Positions 45,327 to 54,886 of a stretch of 64,000 nt of DNA are shown piece after piece. Under the pieces are notes generated by a model. The model worked only from the letters and a program-made list of their open reading frames with translations. It had not been told where the DNA came from and ran no database searches. The stretch lies in the NCBI RefSeq assembly GCF_037076565.1, contig NZ_AP029028.1:4836001-4900000 (forward strand), in the 5' to 3' direction. The stretch comes from Herbaspirillum sp. DW155. Its GTDB lineage: Bacteria > Pseudomonadota > Gammaproteobacteria > Burkholderiales > Burkholderiaceae_D. Positions within the stretch are counted from its first letter, which is position 1; every line of letters starts with the position of its first letter. The position numbers and the translations under genes are program-made.

Positions 45327-45596
45327 ATGTCCCTGCTTTCTTTCCTGTTCCCCAGCAAGCCCAAAAGTGCGGTGGCGGCGAAGGAGCGGCTGCAGATCAT
45401 CATCGCCCGCGAGCGTTCCAACGGCCGCCAGGGTCCGGACTTCCTGCCGGCCCTGCACAAGGAACTCATCGAGGTCATCTCCAAGTACACCAAGGTCAAT
45501 GCCGACGACATCAAGATCTCGCTGGACCGCCAGGGCAACCTGGAAGTGCTGGACGTGAACGTGGTGCTGCCCGACAGCGACGTGCCGGCAGCCTGA
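45327..45596 (+). CDS. minE: cell division topological specificity factor MinE
   Basis: An 89-residue protein starting [15 protein letters not shown] (membrane-binding end), then [13 protein letters not shown] (MinD-interacting helix) and the dimerisation domain. Its ATG lies one base after the minD stop codon. It stimulates MinD ATPase and is the last gene of minCDE. Confidence 0.96.
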   Translation: MSLLSFLFPSKPKSAVAAKERLQIIIARERSNGRQGPDFLPALHKELIEVISKYTKVNADDIKISLDRQGNLEVLDVNVVLPDSDVPAA

Positions 45597-45621
45597 ACGC
45601 GGCCACACGTCACAGACGAAC

Positions 45622-45647
45622 AAAGGGCAGCTGCGGCTGCCCTTTTT
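45622..45647 (+). terminator. rho-independent terminator after minE
   Basis: AAAGGGCAGC (45622-45631) and GCTGCCCTTT (45636-45645) form a 10-bp stem with a 4-nt loop and trailing T residues. Confidence 0.9.
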
Positions 45648-45716
45648 GCCAATACGGTGCACCAGTGGGGGACGCTGCGCGTTGATCCCCCTTTACATCA
45701 TTCCTGAACTGATGCG

Positions 45717-46454
45717 ATGAAAATCGGGATCATTTCCAAAGACGCCGATACCGTGACCCTGGTCACGCAGCTGGCCGAGCGCCACGAATGCCAGGTCTAC
45801 AGCGGCGTGGAGGGCTTTGCGGCCGCCTGCGCCGAGCGCGCCAATCTGGTCGTGCTGGACCTGGACGACCTGCAGCGCCATCAACATGCGGTCACCATGC
45901 TCGTGCAACAGCACCGTCCCCCGGCAGCAGCCAAGGCCCGGCCGGTGGTGTTGCTGCTGTGCACTCCGGCCCATCAGCACTGGCTGCGCAACCTGCGCAT
46001 GGCGGGGGCGGACGATTTCCTGGTCAAGCCGGTCGAACGTCAAGAGCTGGCCTTGCGGCTGGATCTGCTGTTGCTGGCAGCGCAGCCCTATGAGGCACCG
46101 CCCAGCGTGGTCGAAGCCGGTGGTTTCATGGTCGACCTGGCGCGCCTGCGCATCACCCATCCCGAGCGCCCCGGCATGGATGCCACCCTGACCCGCAAGG
46201 AAGTCGAACTGGCCCTGCTGTTCATGCAGCACCTGGGGCGTCCGCTGTCGCGCGCCTTCCTGCAGGAGCGCATCTGGGGCGCCGAACCGGACACCCCCAC
46301 CCGCACCATCGATACCCACGTCTCGCGTATCCGGACCAAGCTGGGCCTGCACCCCGGCAATGGCTACCAGCTGGCCACGGTCTATGGCTATGGCTACCAG
46401 CTGGAACGGCTGGAAGGAACGCAGGCGATGGAAGAGCTGCACGCACGGGAATAA
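45717..46454 (+). CDS. OmpR-type response regulator without adjacent kinase
   Basis: A 245-residue protein with an N-terminal receiver-like domain and a C-terminal winged helix (LTRKEVELALLFMQHLGRPL, RTIDTHVSRIRTKLGL, GYGYQLER). The phospho-acceptor position is D48 in VVLDLDD and the conserved Lys lies in FLVKPVE. The usual acidic pair after beta-1 (as in VVDDD) is replaced by IISKDAD, so metal binding may be altered. No sensor kinase is adjacent. The start lacks a clear RBS. Confidence 0.85.
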   Translation: MKIGIISKDADTVTLVTQLAERHECQVYSGVEGFAAACAERANLVVLDLDDLQRHQHAVTMLVQQHRPPAAAKARPVVLLLCTPAHQHWLRNLRMAGADDFLVKPVERQELALRLDLLLLAAQPYEAPPSVVEAGGFMVDLARLRITHPERPGMDATLTRKEVELALLFMQHLGRPLSRAFLQERIWGAEPDTPTRTIDTHVSRIRTKLGLHPGNGYQLATVYGYGYQLERLEGTQAMEELHARE

Positions 46455-46735
46455 AGACCCGGGCGGAAAAGACGCGCGCCCAGAAAACCGGAAAAGGTGT
46501 TGCCCCGGCGCACCTGTCATCTGCACCAAGCGTGATCCATATCAGGGACATCGACCGATTATCAGGACGCGCCGGACCGCAGATTGGGCAAAGAGTATAA
46601 TTATTCCCATAACCGGGGCCGAATCTGTCTGATTTTGTTCGAATTGCGCTGCAATGATCGATTTCCATTCAGTTTCGCGGCCATAGAAGTGAATTTCCAG
46701 CTCATCGGCACTGCTGCCTTATAGTCGATTCCTCC
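46455..46735. other. intergenic region upstream of hemA
   Basis: These 281 bp include AT-rich AGTATAATTATTCCC (about 46592-46606), which could hold a -10 box. I see no terminator for the response regulator, no RNA gene and no ORF. Confidence 0.4.
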
Positions 46736-48028
46736 ATGCATTTGCTCGCCGTCGGACTCAACCACACTACCGCGCCGGTCTCGCTGCGCGAGAAAGTGGC
46801 TTTCCCTGCTGACCAGATCGGTCAGGCAGTGGCGTCCGCGCGCGCATGGTTCGGTGGGCACGACAAGGTGGTGGCTTCGGGCGAGGCCGCCATCCTCTCC
46901 ACCTGCAACCGCACCGAGCTGTATGCCGCTGCCGCAGCGGGCCCGGATGGCGTGGAATTCGCCATCGACCGTACTGCGCAGTTCCTGGCCGAATATCACC
47001 GGATTCCCTACGCCGATCTGCGTCCCTATCTCTATTGGCTGCCGCAGGACAATGCCGTGCGCCATGCCTTCCGCGTCGCCTCCGGGCTGGACTCGATGGT
47101 GCTGGGCGAGCCGCAGATCCTGGGCCAGATGAAGGATGCGGTGCGTCAGGCCGATGCCGCCGGTGGCCTGGGCACTTATCTGCATCAACTGTTCCAGCGC
47201 ACCTTCGCGGTAGCCAAGGAAGTGCGCAGCACCACGGAAATTGGCGCACACAGCGTCTCGATGGCTGCTGCTGCCGTGCGTCTGTCGCAGCGCATCTTCG
47301 ATTCGGTCTCTGGCCAGAACGTGCTCTTCATCGGCGCGGGCGAGATGATCGAGCTGTGCGCCACCCACTTCGCGGCCCAGAATCCCAAGACCCTGACGGT
47401 GGCCAACCGCACCATGGAGCGTGGCGAAAACCTGGCCCATCGCTTCAGTGGCCGCGCCATCCGCCTGGCCGACCTGCCGGCGCAACTGGCCAGTTTCGAC
47501 ATCGTGGTTTCCTGTACCGCCTCGCAGCTGCCCATCATCGGCCTGGGGCTGGTCGAACGCGCGGTCAAGGCGCGCCGCCACAAACCCATCTTCATGGTCG
47601 ACCTGGCCGTGCCGCGCGATATCGAGGCCGAAGTCGGGCGCCTGGATGACGTCTTCCTTTATACCGTGGACGATCTGGCCTCGGTGGTCCAGAGCGGCGT
47701 GGAAAACCGCCAGGCGGCGGTCGCCCAGGCCGAAGCCATCATCGAAACCCGGGTGCAATCCTTCATGCACTGGATCGACAGCCGCGCCATGGTGCCGCTG
47801 ATCCAGGATCTGCAGGAAACCGGCGAGGCCCTGCGCCTGGCCGAATTGGAGCGCGCGCGCCGCATGCTGGCCAGGGGCGAGGATGTGGACGCGGTGCTCG
47901 ATGCGCTCTCCAAGGGCCTGACCGCCAAGTTCCTGCACGGCCCGCAACAGGCCCTGCATCACGCCCAGGGTGAACAGCGCAGCCAGCTGGCCTCGCTGCT
48001 GCCGCAACTGTTCCGCGCCAAGCGTTAG
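46736..48028 (+). CDS. hemA: glutamyl-tRNA reductase
   Basis: A 430-residue enzyme that reduces glutamyl-tRNA(Glu) to glutamate-1-semialdehyde, the first step of tetrapyrrole synthesis. The catalytic Cys57 lies in [22 protein letters not shown], the NADPH-binding [11 protein letters not shown] and the C-terminal dimerisation helix are all present. Full length for the family. It is followed by prfA after 95 bp, the common proteobacterial arrangement. Confidence 0.97.
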   Translation: MHLLAVGLNHTTAPVSLREKVAFPADQIGQAVASARAWFGGHDKVVASGEAAILSTCNRTELYAAAAAGPDGVEFAIDRTAQFLAEYHRIPYADLRPYLYWLPQDNAVRHAFRVASGLDSMVLGEPQILGQMKDAVRQADAAGGLGTYLHQLFQRTFAVAKEVRSTTEIGAHSVSMAAAAVRLSQRIFDSVSGQNVLFIGAGEMIELCATHFAAQNPKTLTVANRTMERGENLAHRFSGRAIRLADLPAQLASFDIVVSCTASQLPIIGLGLVERAVKARRHKPIFMVDLAVPRDIEAEVGRLDDVFLYTVDDLASVVQSGVENRQAAVAQAEAIIETRVQSFMHWIDSRAMVPLIQDLQETGEALRLAELERARRMLARGEDVDAVLDALSKGLTAKFLHGPQQALHHAQGEQRSQLASLLPQLFRAKR

Positions 48029-48123
48029 CGTTTTCCTTTCCTGCCGGCCTGCCCTGGCCGGCCCTGCGCGCCGCTCCCCCGCGAGCTGCCGACGTCTCTC
48101 TTTTTTACCGGATTCGACCACCC

Positions 48124-49203
48124 ATGAAACCCTCGATGCTCGCCAAACTGGACCAGCTCGCCGAACGGCTGGAAGAGCTCAACAGCCTGCTGGCCCAGGA
48201 AGATGCCACCGCCAGTATGGACAACTTCCGCAAGATGACCCGCGAGCATGCCGAACTGGGCCCCCTGGTGGCGCTGTACCACGACTATGTGCAGGCAAGT
48301 GAAGATATCCGCACCGCCGGCGAGCTGCTGTCGGACCCCGATATGAAGGTGTTCGCGCAGGAAGAAATCGATGCCGCCAGAGCCCGCATGGAGGCGCTGG
48401 AGCTGGATCTGCAGAAGATGCTGCTGCCCAAGGATCCCAATGATGAACGAAACATCTTTCTGGAAATCCGCGCCGGAACGGGAGGTGACGAATCGGCCCT
48501 GTTTGCCGGCGACCTGCTGCGCATGTACACGCGCTATGCCGAACGCCAGCGCTGGCAGGTGGAAATCGTCTCGGCCTCCGAATCGGAACTGGGCGGCTAC
48601 AAGGAAGTGATTGCCCGCATCGCCGGCTTCGGGGCCTATTCACGCCTGAAGTTCGAATCCGGCGGCCACCGCGTGCAGCGCGTACCGGCCACCGAAACCC
48701 AGGGCCGCATCCACACCTCCGCCTGCACGGTGGCGGTGATGCCCGAGGCCGATGAAGTCGAGGACGTCGACATCAACCCGGCCGACCTGCGCATCGATAC
48801 CTACCGCGCCTCCGGTGCCGGCGGCCAGCACATCAACAAGACCGATTCGGCCGTGCGCATCACCCACCTGCCCACCGGCATCGTGGTGGAATGCCAGGAC
48901 GACCGCAGCCAGCACAAGAACAAGGCGCAGGCGATGAAAGTGCTGGCAGCCCGGATCAAGGACGTGCAATTGCGCGAACAGCAATCCAAAGAGGCGGCCA
49001 CCCGCAAGTCGCTCATCGGCTCCGGCGACCGCAGCGAGCGCATCCGCACCTACAACTTCCCGCAGGGGCGCATGACCGACCACCGCATCAACCTGACGCT
49101 CTACAAGCTGGACTTCATCATGGATGGCGACCTGGATGAACTGACCAATGCTCTCATCACCGAGCACCAGGCCGAACTGCTGGCGCAACTGGGCGACGAC
49201 TGA
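48124..49203 (+). CDS. prfA: peptide chain release factor 1
   Basis: A 359-residue RF1 that reads UAA and UAG. The codon-recognition tripeptide PAT (about residues 187-189) and the catalytic GGQ (about 234-236, in [11 protein letters not shown]) are both visible, and there is no internal frameshift as in RF2. Full length. PrmC, encoded two genes downstream, should methylate the GGQ glutamine. Confidence 0.98.
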   Translation: MKPSMLAKLDQLAERLEELNSLLAQEDATASMDNFRKMTREHAELGPLVALYHDYVQASEDIRTAGELLSDPDMKVFAQEEIDAARARMEALELDLQKMLLPKDPNDERNIFLEIRAGTGGDESALFAGDLLRMYTRYAERQRWQVEIVSASESELGGYKEVIARIAGFGAYSRLKFESGGHRVQRVPATETQGRIHTSACTVAVMPEADEVEDVDINPADLRIDTYRASGAGGQHINKTDSAVRITHLPTGIVVECQDDRSQHKNKAQAMKVLAARIKDVQLREQQSKEAATRKSLIGSGDRSERIRTYNFPQGRMTDHRINLTLYKLDFIMDGDLDELTNALITEHQAELLAQLGDD

Positions 49204-49304
49204 AACCGGGTGGAACCAAGCCGGGACGGCGGGTTCAGAGACGCTTTCCGGTCATTTGGCTGATTTGCCTGTGCGGCCAGCATGCACACAGGCAAGGACT
49301 TCTC

Positions 49305-49310
49305 TACAAT
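49305..49310 (+). promoter_or_regulatory. candidate -10 box TACAAT before dsbB
   Basis: TACAAT matches the consensus at five of six positions. A transcript from it would begin near 49317, at or next to the ATG of the 28-codon ORF. A 7-bp inverted repeat, GCCTGTG (49267-49273) with CACAGGC (49287-49293), lies just upstream. Confidence 0.4.
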
Positions 49311-49316
49311 CGCGGG

Positions 49317-49403
49317 ATGGTGGAAAATCCGCATGCCCATTCGTATCGGCCAGCTCCTGGCCCCTCCGCCCCCATTAATGAATCACTGACTCCTCAACCA
49401 TGA
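49317..49403 (+). CDS. 28-codon ORF overlapping the dsbB start
   Basis: An ATG-started frame (MVENPHAHSYRPAPGPSA, Pro-rich) whose TGA overlaps the dsbB ATG as ATGA. dsbB itself lacks a Shine-Dalgarno (CTCCTCAACC before its ATG), so coupling to this ORF is plausible. With the TACAAT box at 49305 the ORF would be leaderless or nearly so. It has no known family. Confidence 0.3.
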   Translation: MVENPHAHSYRPAPGPSAPINESLTPQP

Positions 49404-49894
49404 AATCATCCAAAGCGGTTTTCCTGCTGGTGGCGCTGGCCTGCGCCGCCCTGCTGGGCGTTGCCATGTACCTGCAGATCGTCGAAGAAATGCAGCCCTG
49501 CCCGCTGTGCATCATCCAGCGCTACATGTTCATGCTGATCGGCGTCTTCGCCCTGATCGGCGCGGTGATGCCCGAAGCTGCCCGCCGCGGCAGCGCCGGC
49601 CTGGGCCTGCTGGCCGCACTGGGCGGTGCTGGCACGGCCATCTGGCATCTGTACGTGAAGGCGCATCCGGGCGTGTCCTGCACCACCGATCCGCTGGAAA
49701 CGGCACTGAACCAGCTGCCCACGGTCAAGCTGTGGCCGCAGATGTTCATGGCCGACGGTTTCTGCTCGGCCCCGTGGCCGCCCGTGTTCGGCCTGCAGAT
49801 TCCCACCTGGTCGCTGATCTGGTTTGGCGTGCTGGCCGTGGTGCTGGCGGTGCAACTGTTCAAGCGCGCCCCGCGCACCACCCTCTGGAAGTGA
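49400..49894 (+). CDS. dsbB: disulfide bond formation protein DsbB
   Basis: A 164-residue inner-membrane quinone reductase that reoxidises DsbA. It has four helices, CPLC in the first periplasmic loop and a second cysteine pair in SCTTDPLE and DGFCSAP in the second loop. The stop codon overlaps the prmC start as TGATG. Its location between prfA and prmC is uncommon. Confidence 0.95.
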   Translation: MKSSKAVFLLVALACAALLGVAMYLQIVEEMQPCPLCIIQRYMFMLIGVFALIGAVMPEAARRGSAGLGLLAALGGAGTAIWHLYVKAHPGVSCTTDPLETALNQLPTVKLWPQMFMADGFCSAPWPPVFGLQIPTWSLIWFGVLAVVLAVQLFKRAPRTTLWK

Positions 49895-50727
49895 TGGAGC
49901 CGCTCTCCAGCTATGCCGGCTGCACGCTGGCCACCGTGCTGAAGACGGCGCCGCTGGACCCGCTGGAGAACCGCATCCTGCTCTGCCACGCGCTGCGCAT
50001 GACGCGCGTGCAGCTGATCACCCAATCCGAACGCCGTCTCAGCTCCGAAGAATCGGCGCAGCTCACGGCCCTCTACGCCCGCCGCCTGCGCGGCGAACCG
50101 ATTGCCTACATCATCGGCCAGCGCGAATTCTATGGACTGGACTTGCGCGTCACGCCGGACGTGCTGATCCCCCGCCCCGATACCGAGCTGCTGGTGGAGC
50201 TGGCCATGGAAAGATTGCCGCGGGGTGGCGCGCTGCTGGACATGGGCACCGGTTCTGGCGCCATTGCCATTGCCATCGCCCATACCCGCCCCGATGCGCA
50301 GATCACGGCGCTGGACGCCAGTGCTGCCGCCCTCGCCATCGCACGCGAGAATGCCGCGATCAATCAGGTGCGCGTGCAATTTCTGGAAAGCGACTGGTAC
50401 GCCGCCCTGCCCCAGGACCAGCGCTTTGCCGTGATCGCGTCCAACCCGCCCTACATCGTCGCGGGCGACGTCCACCTGTCCCAGGGCGACCTGCGCTTCG
50501 AACCGGTCGATGCGCTGACCGACCATGCCGATGGCTTGAGCGACCTGCGCAGCATCATTGACGGAGCGCCGGCGCACCTGATGCCGGGCGGCTGGCTGCT
50601 GATGGAACATGGCTATGACCAGGCTGGCGCCGTACGGGCGCTGCTGGCCGGCACCGGTTTCCAGGAAGTCCGGAGCTGGCGCGACCTGGCCGGCATCGAG
50701 CGGGTCAGCGGCGGCCGCCTGGCCTGA
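49894..50727 (+). CDS. prmC: release factor glutamine N5-methyltransferase
   Basis: A 277-residue SAM-dependent methyltransferase that modifies the GGQ glutamine of RF1 and RF2. The N-terminal helical domain is followed by IPRPDTELLVE, the SAM motif LLDMGTGSGAIAIAIA and the catalytic NPPY (about residue 184). It starts at the ATG in TGATG overlapping dsbB; the frame continues upstream but as out-of-frame dsbB. It converges on the ferredoxin oxidoreductase gene, leaving 32 bp. Confidence 0.96.
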   Translation: MEPLSSYAGCTLATVLKTAPLDPLENRILLCHALRMTRVQLITQSERRLSSEESAQLTALYARRLRGEPIAYIIGQREFYGLDLRVTPDVLIPRPDTELLVELAMERLPRGGALLDMGTGSGAIAIAIAHTRPDAQITALDASAAALAIARENAAINQVRVQFLESDWYAALPQDQRFAVIASNPPYIVAGDVHLSQGDLRFEPVDALTDHADGLSDLRSIIDGAPAHLMPGGWLLMEHGYDQAGAVRALLAGTGFQEVRSWRDLAGIERVSGGRLA

Positions 50728-50759
50728 CGCGCTGCCCGGCATCGGCTTTCCCGTCCTCC

Positions 50760-53700
50760 TCAGGCCGCCTGCTTGCCGCCGCCTTGCGGTGATTGCGGCC
50801 GGCCTGTCGTCTCCCCCTGTTCGAATTGCGCCAGCAAGACCGCCTGCTTCTGCATGGCCGCCTGCAGATGACGTTGCTTGACGTGGCCATAACCGCGAAT
50901 CTCTTCCGGGATGCGGGCCAGGGCGACGACCTGCTCCAGGTTCTCCGGCGTGAGTCGCTCCAGCAGGCGCGACATCATCTGACGATATTGCGTAATGAGC
51001 GCGCGCTCCTGCTTGCGCTCTTCGGTGTAACCAAAGGGATCGAAGGCGGTACCGCGCAGGAAGCGCAACCTGGCCAGTACCCCGAAGGCCGGCATCATCC
51101 AGCTGCCGAAGGCCTGCTTGCGCAGATGGCCCTGGTCATCGCGCCTGGCCAGCAACGGCGGCGCCAGATGGAAGCGCAGTTTGTAATCGCCCTCGAACAT
51201 GCCGGCGATCTTGGCGCGGAAGGCCGGTTCGGTATAGAGGCGGGCGACTTCGTACTCATCCTTGTAGGCCATCAGCTTGAACAGCGAGGTCGCCACGGCG
51301 CGGCTCAGTTTCAGGCCACGCCCGGCCTCCCCCAGCGCACTCTCGCGCTCACGCACCTGCTCCACGGCATCGCGATAGCGACGCGCATAGGCGGCGTTCT
51401 GGTAGTCGGTCAGGAAAGCCTCGCGCCGTTGCACCAGTTCTTCCAGGGTCGGCGTGCGCTTGAACTCGATCACTTGCGCCGTAATGCCATTGCGGCCGGC
51501 GGCCGCCAGCGCGAAATCGATGTCATGCGCGGCCACCCGGCCCCAGGCGAAGGCCTGCTTGTTGAAGTCCACCTGCAACGCATTGAGTTCGATGGCCCGC
51601 AGCAGTGCTGCTTCCGACAGCGGCACCCAACCCTTTTGCCAGGCATAGCCGAGCATGAACATGTTGGTCGCGATCGCATCCCCCATCAATGCCGTGGCGA
51701 TGCGGCCGGCATCGACCAGGGCCAGGTTGTCGCGGCCGCAGGCCCGGGCGATCTCGCCTTCGCTGGAGGCGGTCGGGAACTGCCAGTCCGGATTGCGCAC
51801 GAAGGCGGCCGTCGGCAGCTGGGTCGAATTGACGGCAGCATGCGTACGTCCCTCGCCCATGCGCGAGAGCGCATCGCGCCCGGCGGTGACGATGACGTCG
51901 CAGCCGATCACCAGGTCCGCCATCCCGGTACCCACGCGGGTGGAATGGATGTGCCCGGCATCTTCGGCCACGCGCACGTGCGACATCACCGGCCCGCCTT
52001 TTTGCGCCAGCCCGCTCATGTCGAGCACCGAGCAGGCGCGGCCTTCGACATGCGCGGCCATGGCGATGATCTGGCCGATGGTGATGACACCCGTACCGCC
52101 CACCCCGGTGACCAGAATGCCGTAAGGCTGCGCCAGTCCCGGCAGCACCGGCTCCGGCAGTATCGGCATGGCAGGAGCCGACTGCGCCTTGGCCCGCGCG
52201 GGCTTCTTCAGCTGACCGCCCTCGACCGTCACGAAGCTGGGGCAGAAACCGTTCACACAGGAATAATCCTTGTTGCAGGAAGACTGGTTGATCTGGCGCT
52301 TGCGGCCGAACTCGGTTTCCAGCGGCTCCACCGACAGGCAATTGGACTGCACGCTGCAATCGCCGCAGCCTTCGCATACCGCCTCGTTGATGACAGCGCG
52401 CTTGGCCGGATCGGGATAGGCATTGCGTTTGCGGCGGCGGCGCTTTTCGGAAGCGCAGGTCTGGTCATAGATCATGGCCGACACGCCCGGCTGTTCGCGC
52501 AGTTCGCGCTGCACGGCATCGAGTTCGCTGCGATGGCGGATGGTCACGCCCTCGGCCCATTGGGTGCCTGCCGGATATTTGTCGGGCTCGTCGGTGACCA
52601 CGATGATGGGCCGCACGTTTTCCGCTGCGAGCTGGCGCGAGATCATGGCCGGATCGAGCGGGCCATCGAACTCCTGCCCGCCTGTCATCGCTACGGCATC
52701 GTTATAGAGAATCTTGTAGGTGATATTGACCTTGGCCGCGACCGAGGCCCGCACCGCCAGCAGGCCGGAATGGAAGTAGGTGCCATCGCCCAGGTTGGCG
52801 AACACATGCTTTTCATTCGTGAACGGCGCCTGCCCGACCCATGTCACGCCCTCGCCGCCCATGTGGGTGAAGAGCTTGGTCTCGCGGTCCATCCAGGTGA
52901 CCATGTAGTGGCAGCCGATGCCAGCCAGGCCACGGCTGCCCTCGGGCAGTTTGGTGGAGGTATTGTGCGGGCAGCCCGAACAGAAATGCGGCACGCGGTC
53001 CTTGTCGGGATCGGGCTTGCTGCTGATGTTGAGGGCCGCCTCCTTGGCTTCGAGATAGGCCACACGCGTACGCACGCGTTGCTCCACCGGATGGCCTGCG
53101 AAGTAGCGCGAGATGCGCGTGGCAATCGCGCGTGCGATCTGCGCCGGATTGAGTTCATAGGTGGCCGGCAACAGCCAGTTGCCGTGGCCTTCGCGCTGCG
53201 AGCCGCTCCATTCGCCGGTGTCATCGAATTTGCCGACCACGCGGGGACGAACATCGTCGCGCCAGTTGTAGAGTTCTTCCTTTAACTGGTATTCAAGAAT
53301 CTGCCGCTTCTCCTCGACCACCAGGATTTCATCCAGGCCCTGTGCAAATTCGCGCACGCCCTCGGCCTCCAGCGGCCAGGTCATGCCGACCTTGTAGAGA
53401 CGGATACCGATATCGGCCGCGACCTGTTCATCGATGCCCAGGTCTTCCAGCGCCTGGCGCGTATCGAGATAGGACTTGCCGGCGGTGATGATGCCGATGC
53501 GCGCGCGCGGGCTGTCCCAGATGATGCGATTGAGCTTGTTCACGCGTGCATAGGCCAGCGCGGCATACCACTTGTAGTTGATCATCCGCGCTTCCTGGCC
53601 CAGCACGGTGTCGGGCAGGCGGATGTTGAGGCCATCGGGCGGCAGGGCGAAATCTTCGGGCAGCTGGATCTTCACGCGCTCCGGATCGATCATCACCGAC

Positions 53701-54359
53701 ATGCCCGATTCCACCAGGTCGGTCACGCATTTCATCGCCACCCACAAGCCGGTGTAGCGGCTCATGGCCCAGCCATGCAGGCCGTAGTCGAGATACTCCT
53801 GCACCGAGGACGGATAGAGCACCGGAATGCCGCAGGCCTTGAGGATGTGTTCGCTCTGGTGGGCCGCGGTGGAGGATTTTGCGGCGTGGTCATCGCCGGC
53901 AATCACCAGCACGCCGCCGTGCTTTGACGTACCCGCCATGTTGGCATGCTTGAAGACATCGCCGCAGCGATCCACGCCCGGCCCCTTGCCATACCACAGC
54001 GAGAACACGCCATCGTATTGCGCACCGTGGAAGAGATTGACCTGCTGCGTGCCCCACACGCTGGTGGCGGCCAGGTCTTCGTTCATGCCGGGGTGAAATC
54101 TGACCTGTTTGGCTTGCAGGTACTTGCGCGCCTTCTCGGCGGTCTGGTCCACCGATCCCAACGGGGAGCCGCGATAGCCGGTGATGAAGCCGGCGGTATT
54201 GAGTCCTGCGCGTTCATCGTATTGCCGCTGCAGCATCGGCAGGCGGATCAGCGCCTGGATGCCGGTCATGAAGACGCGGCCGCGTTCCAATGCAAATTTG
54301 TCGTCCAGGGATACATCGTCCAGCAGCAGGCGTTGCCCGGCGGGTAGGGGTGCGTTCAT
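50760..54359 (-). CDS. indolepyruvate ferredoxin oxidoreductase family protein (fused)
   Basis: A 1199-residue fusion enzyme of the 2-oxoacid:acceptor oxidoreductase family. In order: pyrimidine-binding TPP domain (N-terminal FITGYRGSPLGSVDQ), TPP pyrophosphate-binding domain (CSGCPHNTSTK, GLAGIGCHYMV, GDGTYFHSGLLA), a ferredoxin-like cluster CEGCGDCSVQSNC, and a gamma domain starting GVGGTGVITIGQI. It likely decarboxylates aryl-pyruvates (indolepyruvate, phenylpyruvate) to aryl-acetyl-CoA. Large fused forms like this are found in aerobic proteobacteria. It is transcribed alone; phenylalanine hydroxylase lies 2 kb away. Confidence 0.92.
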   Translation of the reverse strand: MNAPLPAGQRLLLDDVSLDDKFALERGRVFMTGIQALIRLPMLQRQYDERAGLNTAGFITGYRGSPLGSVDQTAEKARKYLQAKQVRFHPGMNEDLAATSVWGTQQVNLFHGAQYDGVFSLWYGKGPGVDRCGDVFKHANMAGTSKHGGVLVIAGDDHAAKSSTAAHQSEHILKACGIPVLYPSSVQEYLDYGLHGWAMSRYTGLWVAMKCVTDLVESGMSVMIDPERVKIQLPEDFALPPDGLNIRLPDTVLGQEARMINYKWYAALAYARVNKLNRIIWDSPRARIGIITAGKSYLDTRQALEDLGIDEQVAADIGIRLYKVGMTWPLEAEGVREFAQGLDEILVVEEKRQILEYQLKEELYNWRDDVRPRVVGKFDDTGEWSGSQREGHGNWLLPATYELNPAQIARAIATRISRYFAGHPVEQRVRTRVAYLEAKEAALNISSKPDPDKDRVPHFCSGCPHNTSTKLPEGSRGLAGIGCHYMVTWMDRETKLFTHMGGEGVTWVGQAPFTNEKHVFANLGDGTYFHSGLLAVRASVAAKVNITYKILYNDAVAMTGGQEFDGPLDPAMISRQLAAENVRPIIVVTDEPDKYPAGTQWAEGVTIRHRSELDAVQRELREQPGVSAMIYDQTCASEKRRRRKRNAYPDPAKRAVINEAVCEGCGDCSVQSNCLSVEPLETEFGRKRQINQSSCNKDYSCVNGFCPSFVTVEGGQLKKPARAKAQSAPAMPILPEPVLPGLAQPYGILVTGVGGTGVITIGQIIAMAAHVEGRACSVLDMSGLAQKGGPVMSHVRVAEDAGHIHSTRVGTGMADLVIGCDVIVTAGRDALSRMGEGRTHAAVNSTQLPTAAFVRNPDWQFPTASSEGEIARACGRDNLALVDAGRIATALMGDAIATNMFMLGYAWQKGWVPLSEAALLRAIELNALQVDFNKQAFAWGRVAAHDIDFALAAAGRNGITAQVIEFKRTPTLEELVQRREAFLTDYQNAAYARRYRDAVEQVRERESALGEAGRGLKLSRAVATSLFKLMAYKDEYEVARLYTEPAFRAKIAGMFEGDYKLRFHLAPPLLARRDDQGHLRKQAFGSWMMPAFGVLARLRFLRGTAFDPFGYTEERKQERALITQYRQMMSRLLERLTPENLEQVVALARIPEEIRGYGHVKQRHLQAAMQKQAVLLAQFEQGETTGRPQSPQGGGKQAA

Positions 54360-54766
54360 GTGGTCTCCGTGCCAAAAATCTTGTTTTTGCCTTGCACATG
54401 GTCCCGGCAGTCACGCTCGACGCAGTGTCGCTGCATCGCTACGCCAATCTGTCGGGATTCGGGAACACCTCGGTCTTGTGAACCGGGTGTCTTCAAGTTG
54501 TGGTCTCAAGTTAGCACAAGGGGGAGCACCCCGCTACGCGCGCCGCAGCAGGGTTTCCGGGCTTTTTTGGCACACAGGAAACAGTTTCCGCAAGTCCTGC
54601 GGCATTCACGTCGGTGCAAAGAAGAAAATGCCGGAAAGAGAAAAAGAACAACATTTCCGGCTGAAAAAAAAGGCTGCAGAACCGTTCATCTGTTACAAGC
54701 AAGACGTGAATGTAACAGCCCGTAAAAGACATTGGAGGAGCCCGACGGCTGACGTTTAATAGACCT

Positions 54767-54878
54767 CACTTGAACAGCGATTGATTGGTATCCGTTACTG
54801 TGCAAGGTTCCTCCCCTCTAGTGTTGAAAGCACCACTAGCTCGCGGATCCGGCCTCCCCCTGCCGGATCCGTTTTTTT
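54767..54878 (+). ncRNA. candidate small RNA with rho-independent terminator
   Basis: A promoter-like TTGGAG (54732-54737), 17 bp, TTTAAT (54755-54760) predicts a start near 54767. The transcript would hold a small hairpin, CTAGTG (54818-54823) with CACTAG (54834-54839), and end at the terminator 54844-54878. No plus-strand gene lies upstream that the terminator could serve: the gene to the left is on the minus strand and reads away. Predicted length is about 112 nt. The promoter is weak by sequence. Confidence 0.4.
54844..54878 (+). terminator. orphan rho-independent terminator
   Basis: CGGATCCGGC (54844-54853) and GCCGGATCCG (54862-54871) form a perfect 10-bp stem with an 8-nt loop, followed by seven T residues. 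On the minus strand no T-run follows, so it does not serve the cytochrome c peroxidase gene. Confidence 0.88.
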
Positions 54879-54886
54879 ATGTGCGC

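Larger units (their letters stand above)
54360..54886. other. intergenic region upstream of the oxidoreductase gene
   Basis: A 527-bp gap with no supported gene. It contains the oxidoreductase promoter region, an A-rich patch near 54620-54680, and the candidate small-RNA locus at 54732-54878 described separately. Confidence 0.45.

Noticed and set aside
50793-53285. 830-codon open frame on the plus strand
   Set aside because: It is the antisense shadow of the ferredoxin oxidoreductase gene, which has clear domains and Fe-S and TPP motifs. The shadow is rich in His, Gln, Arg and Gly and has no family features.
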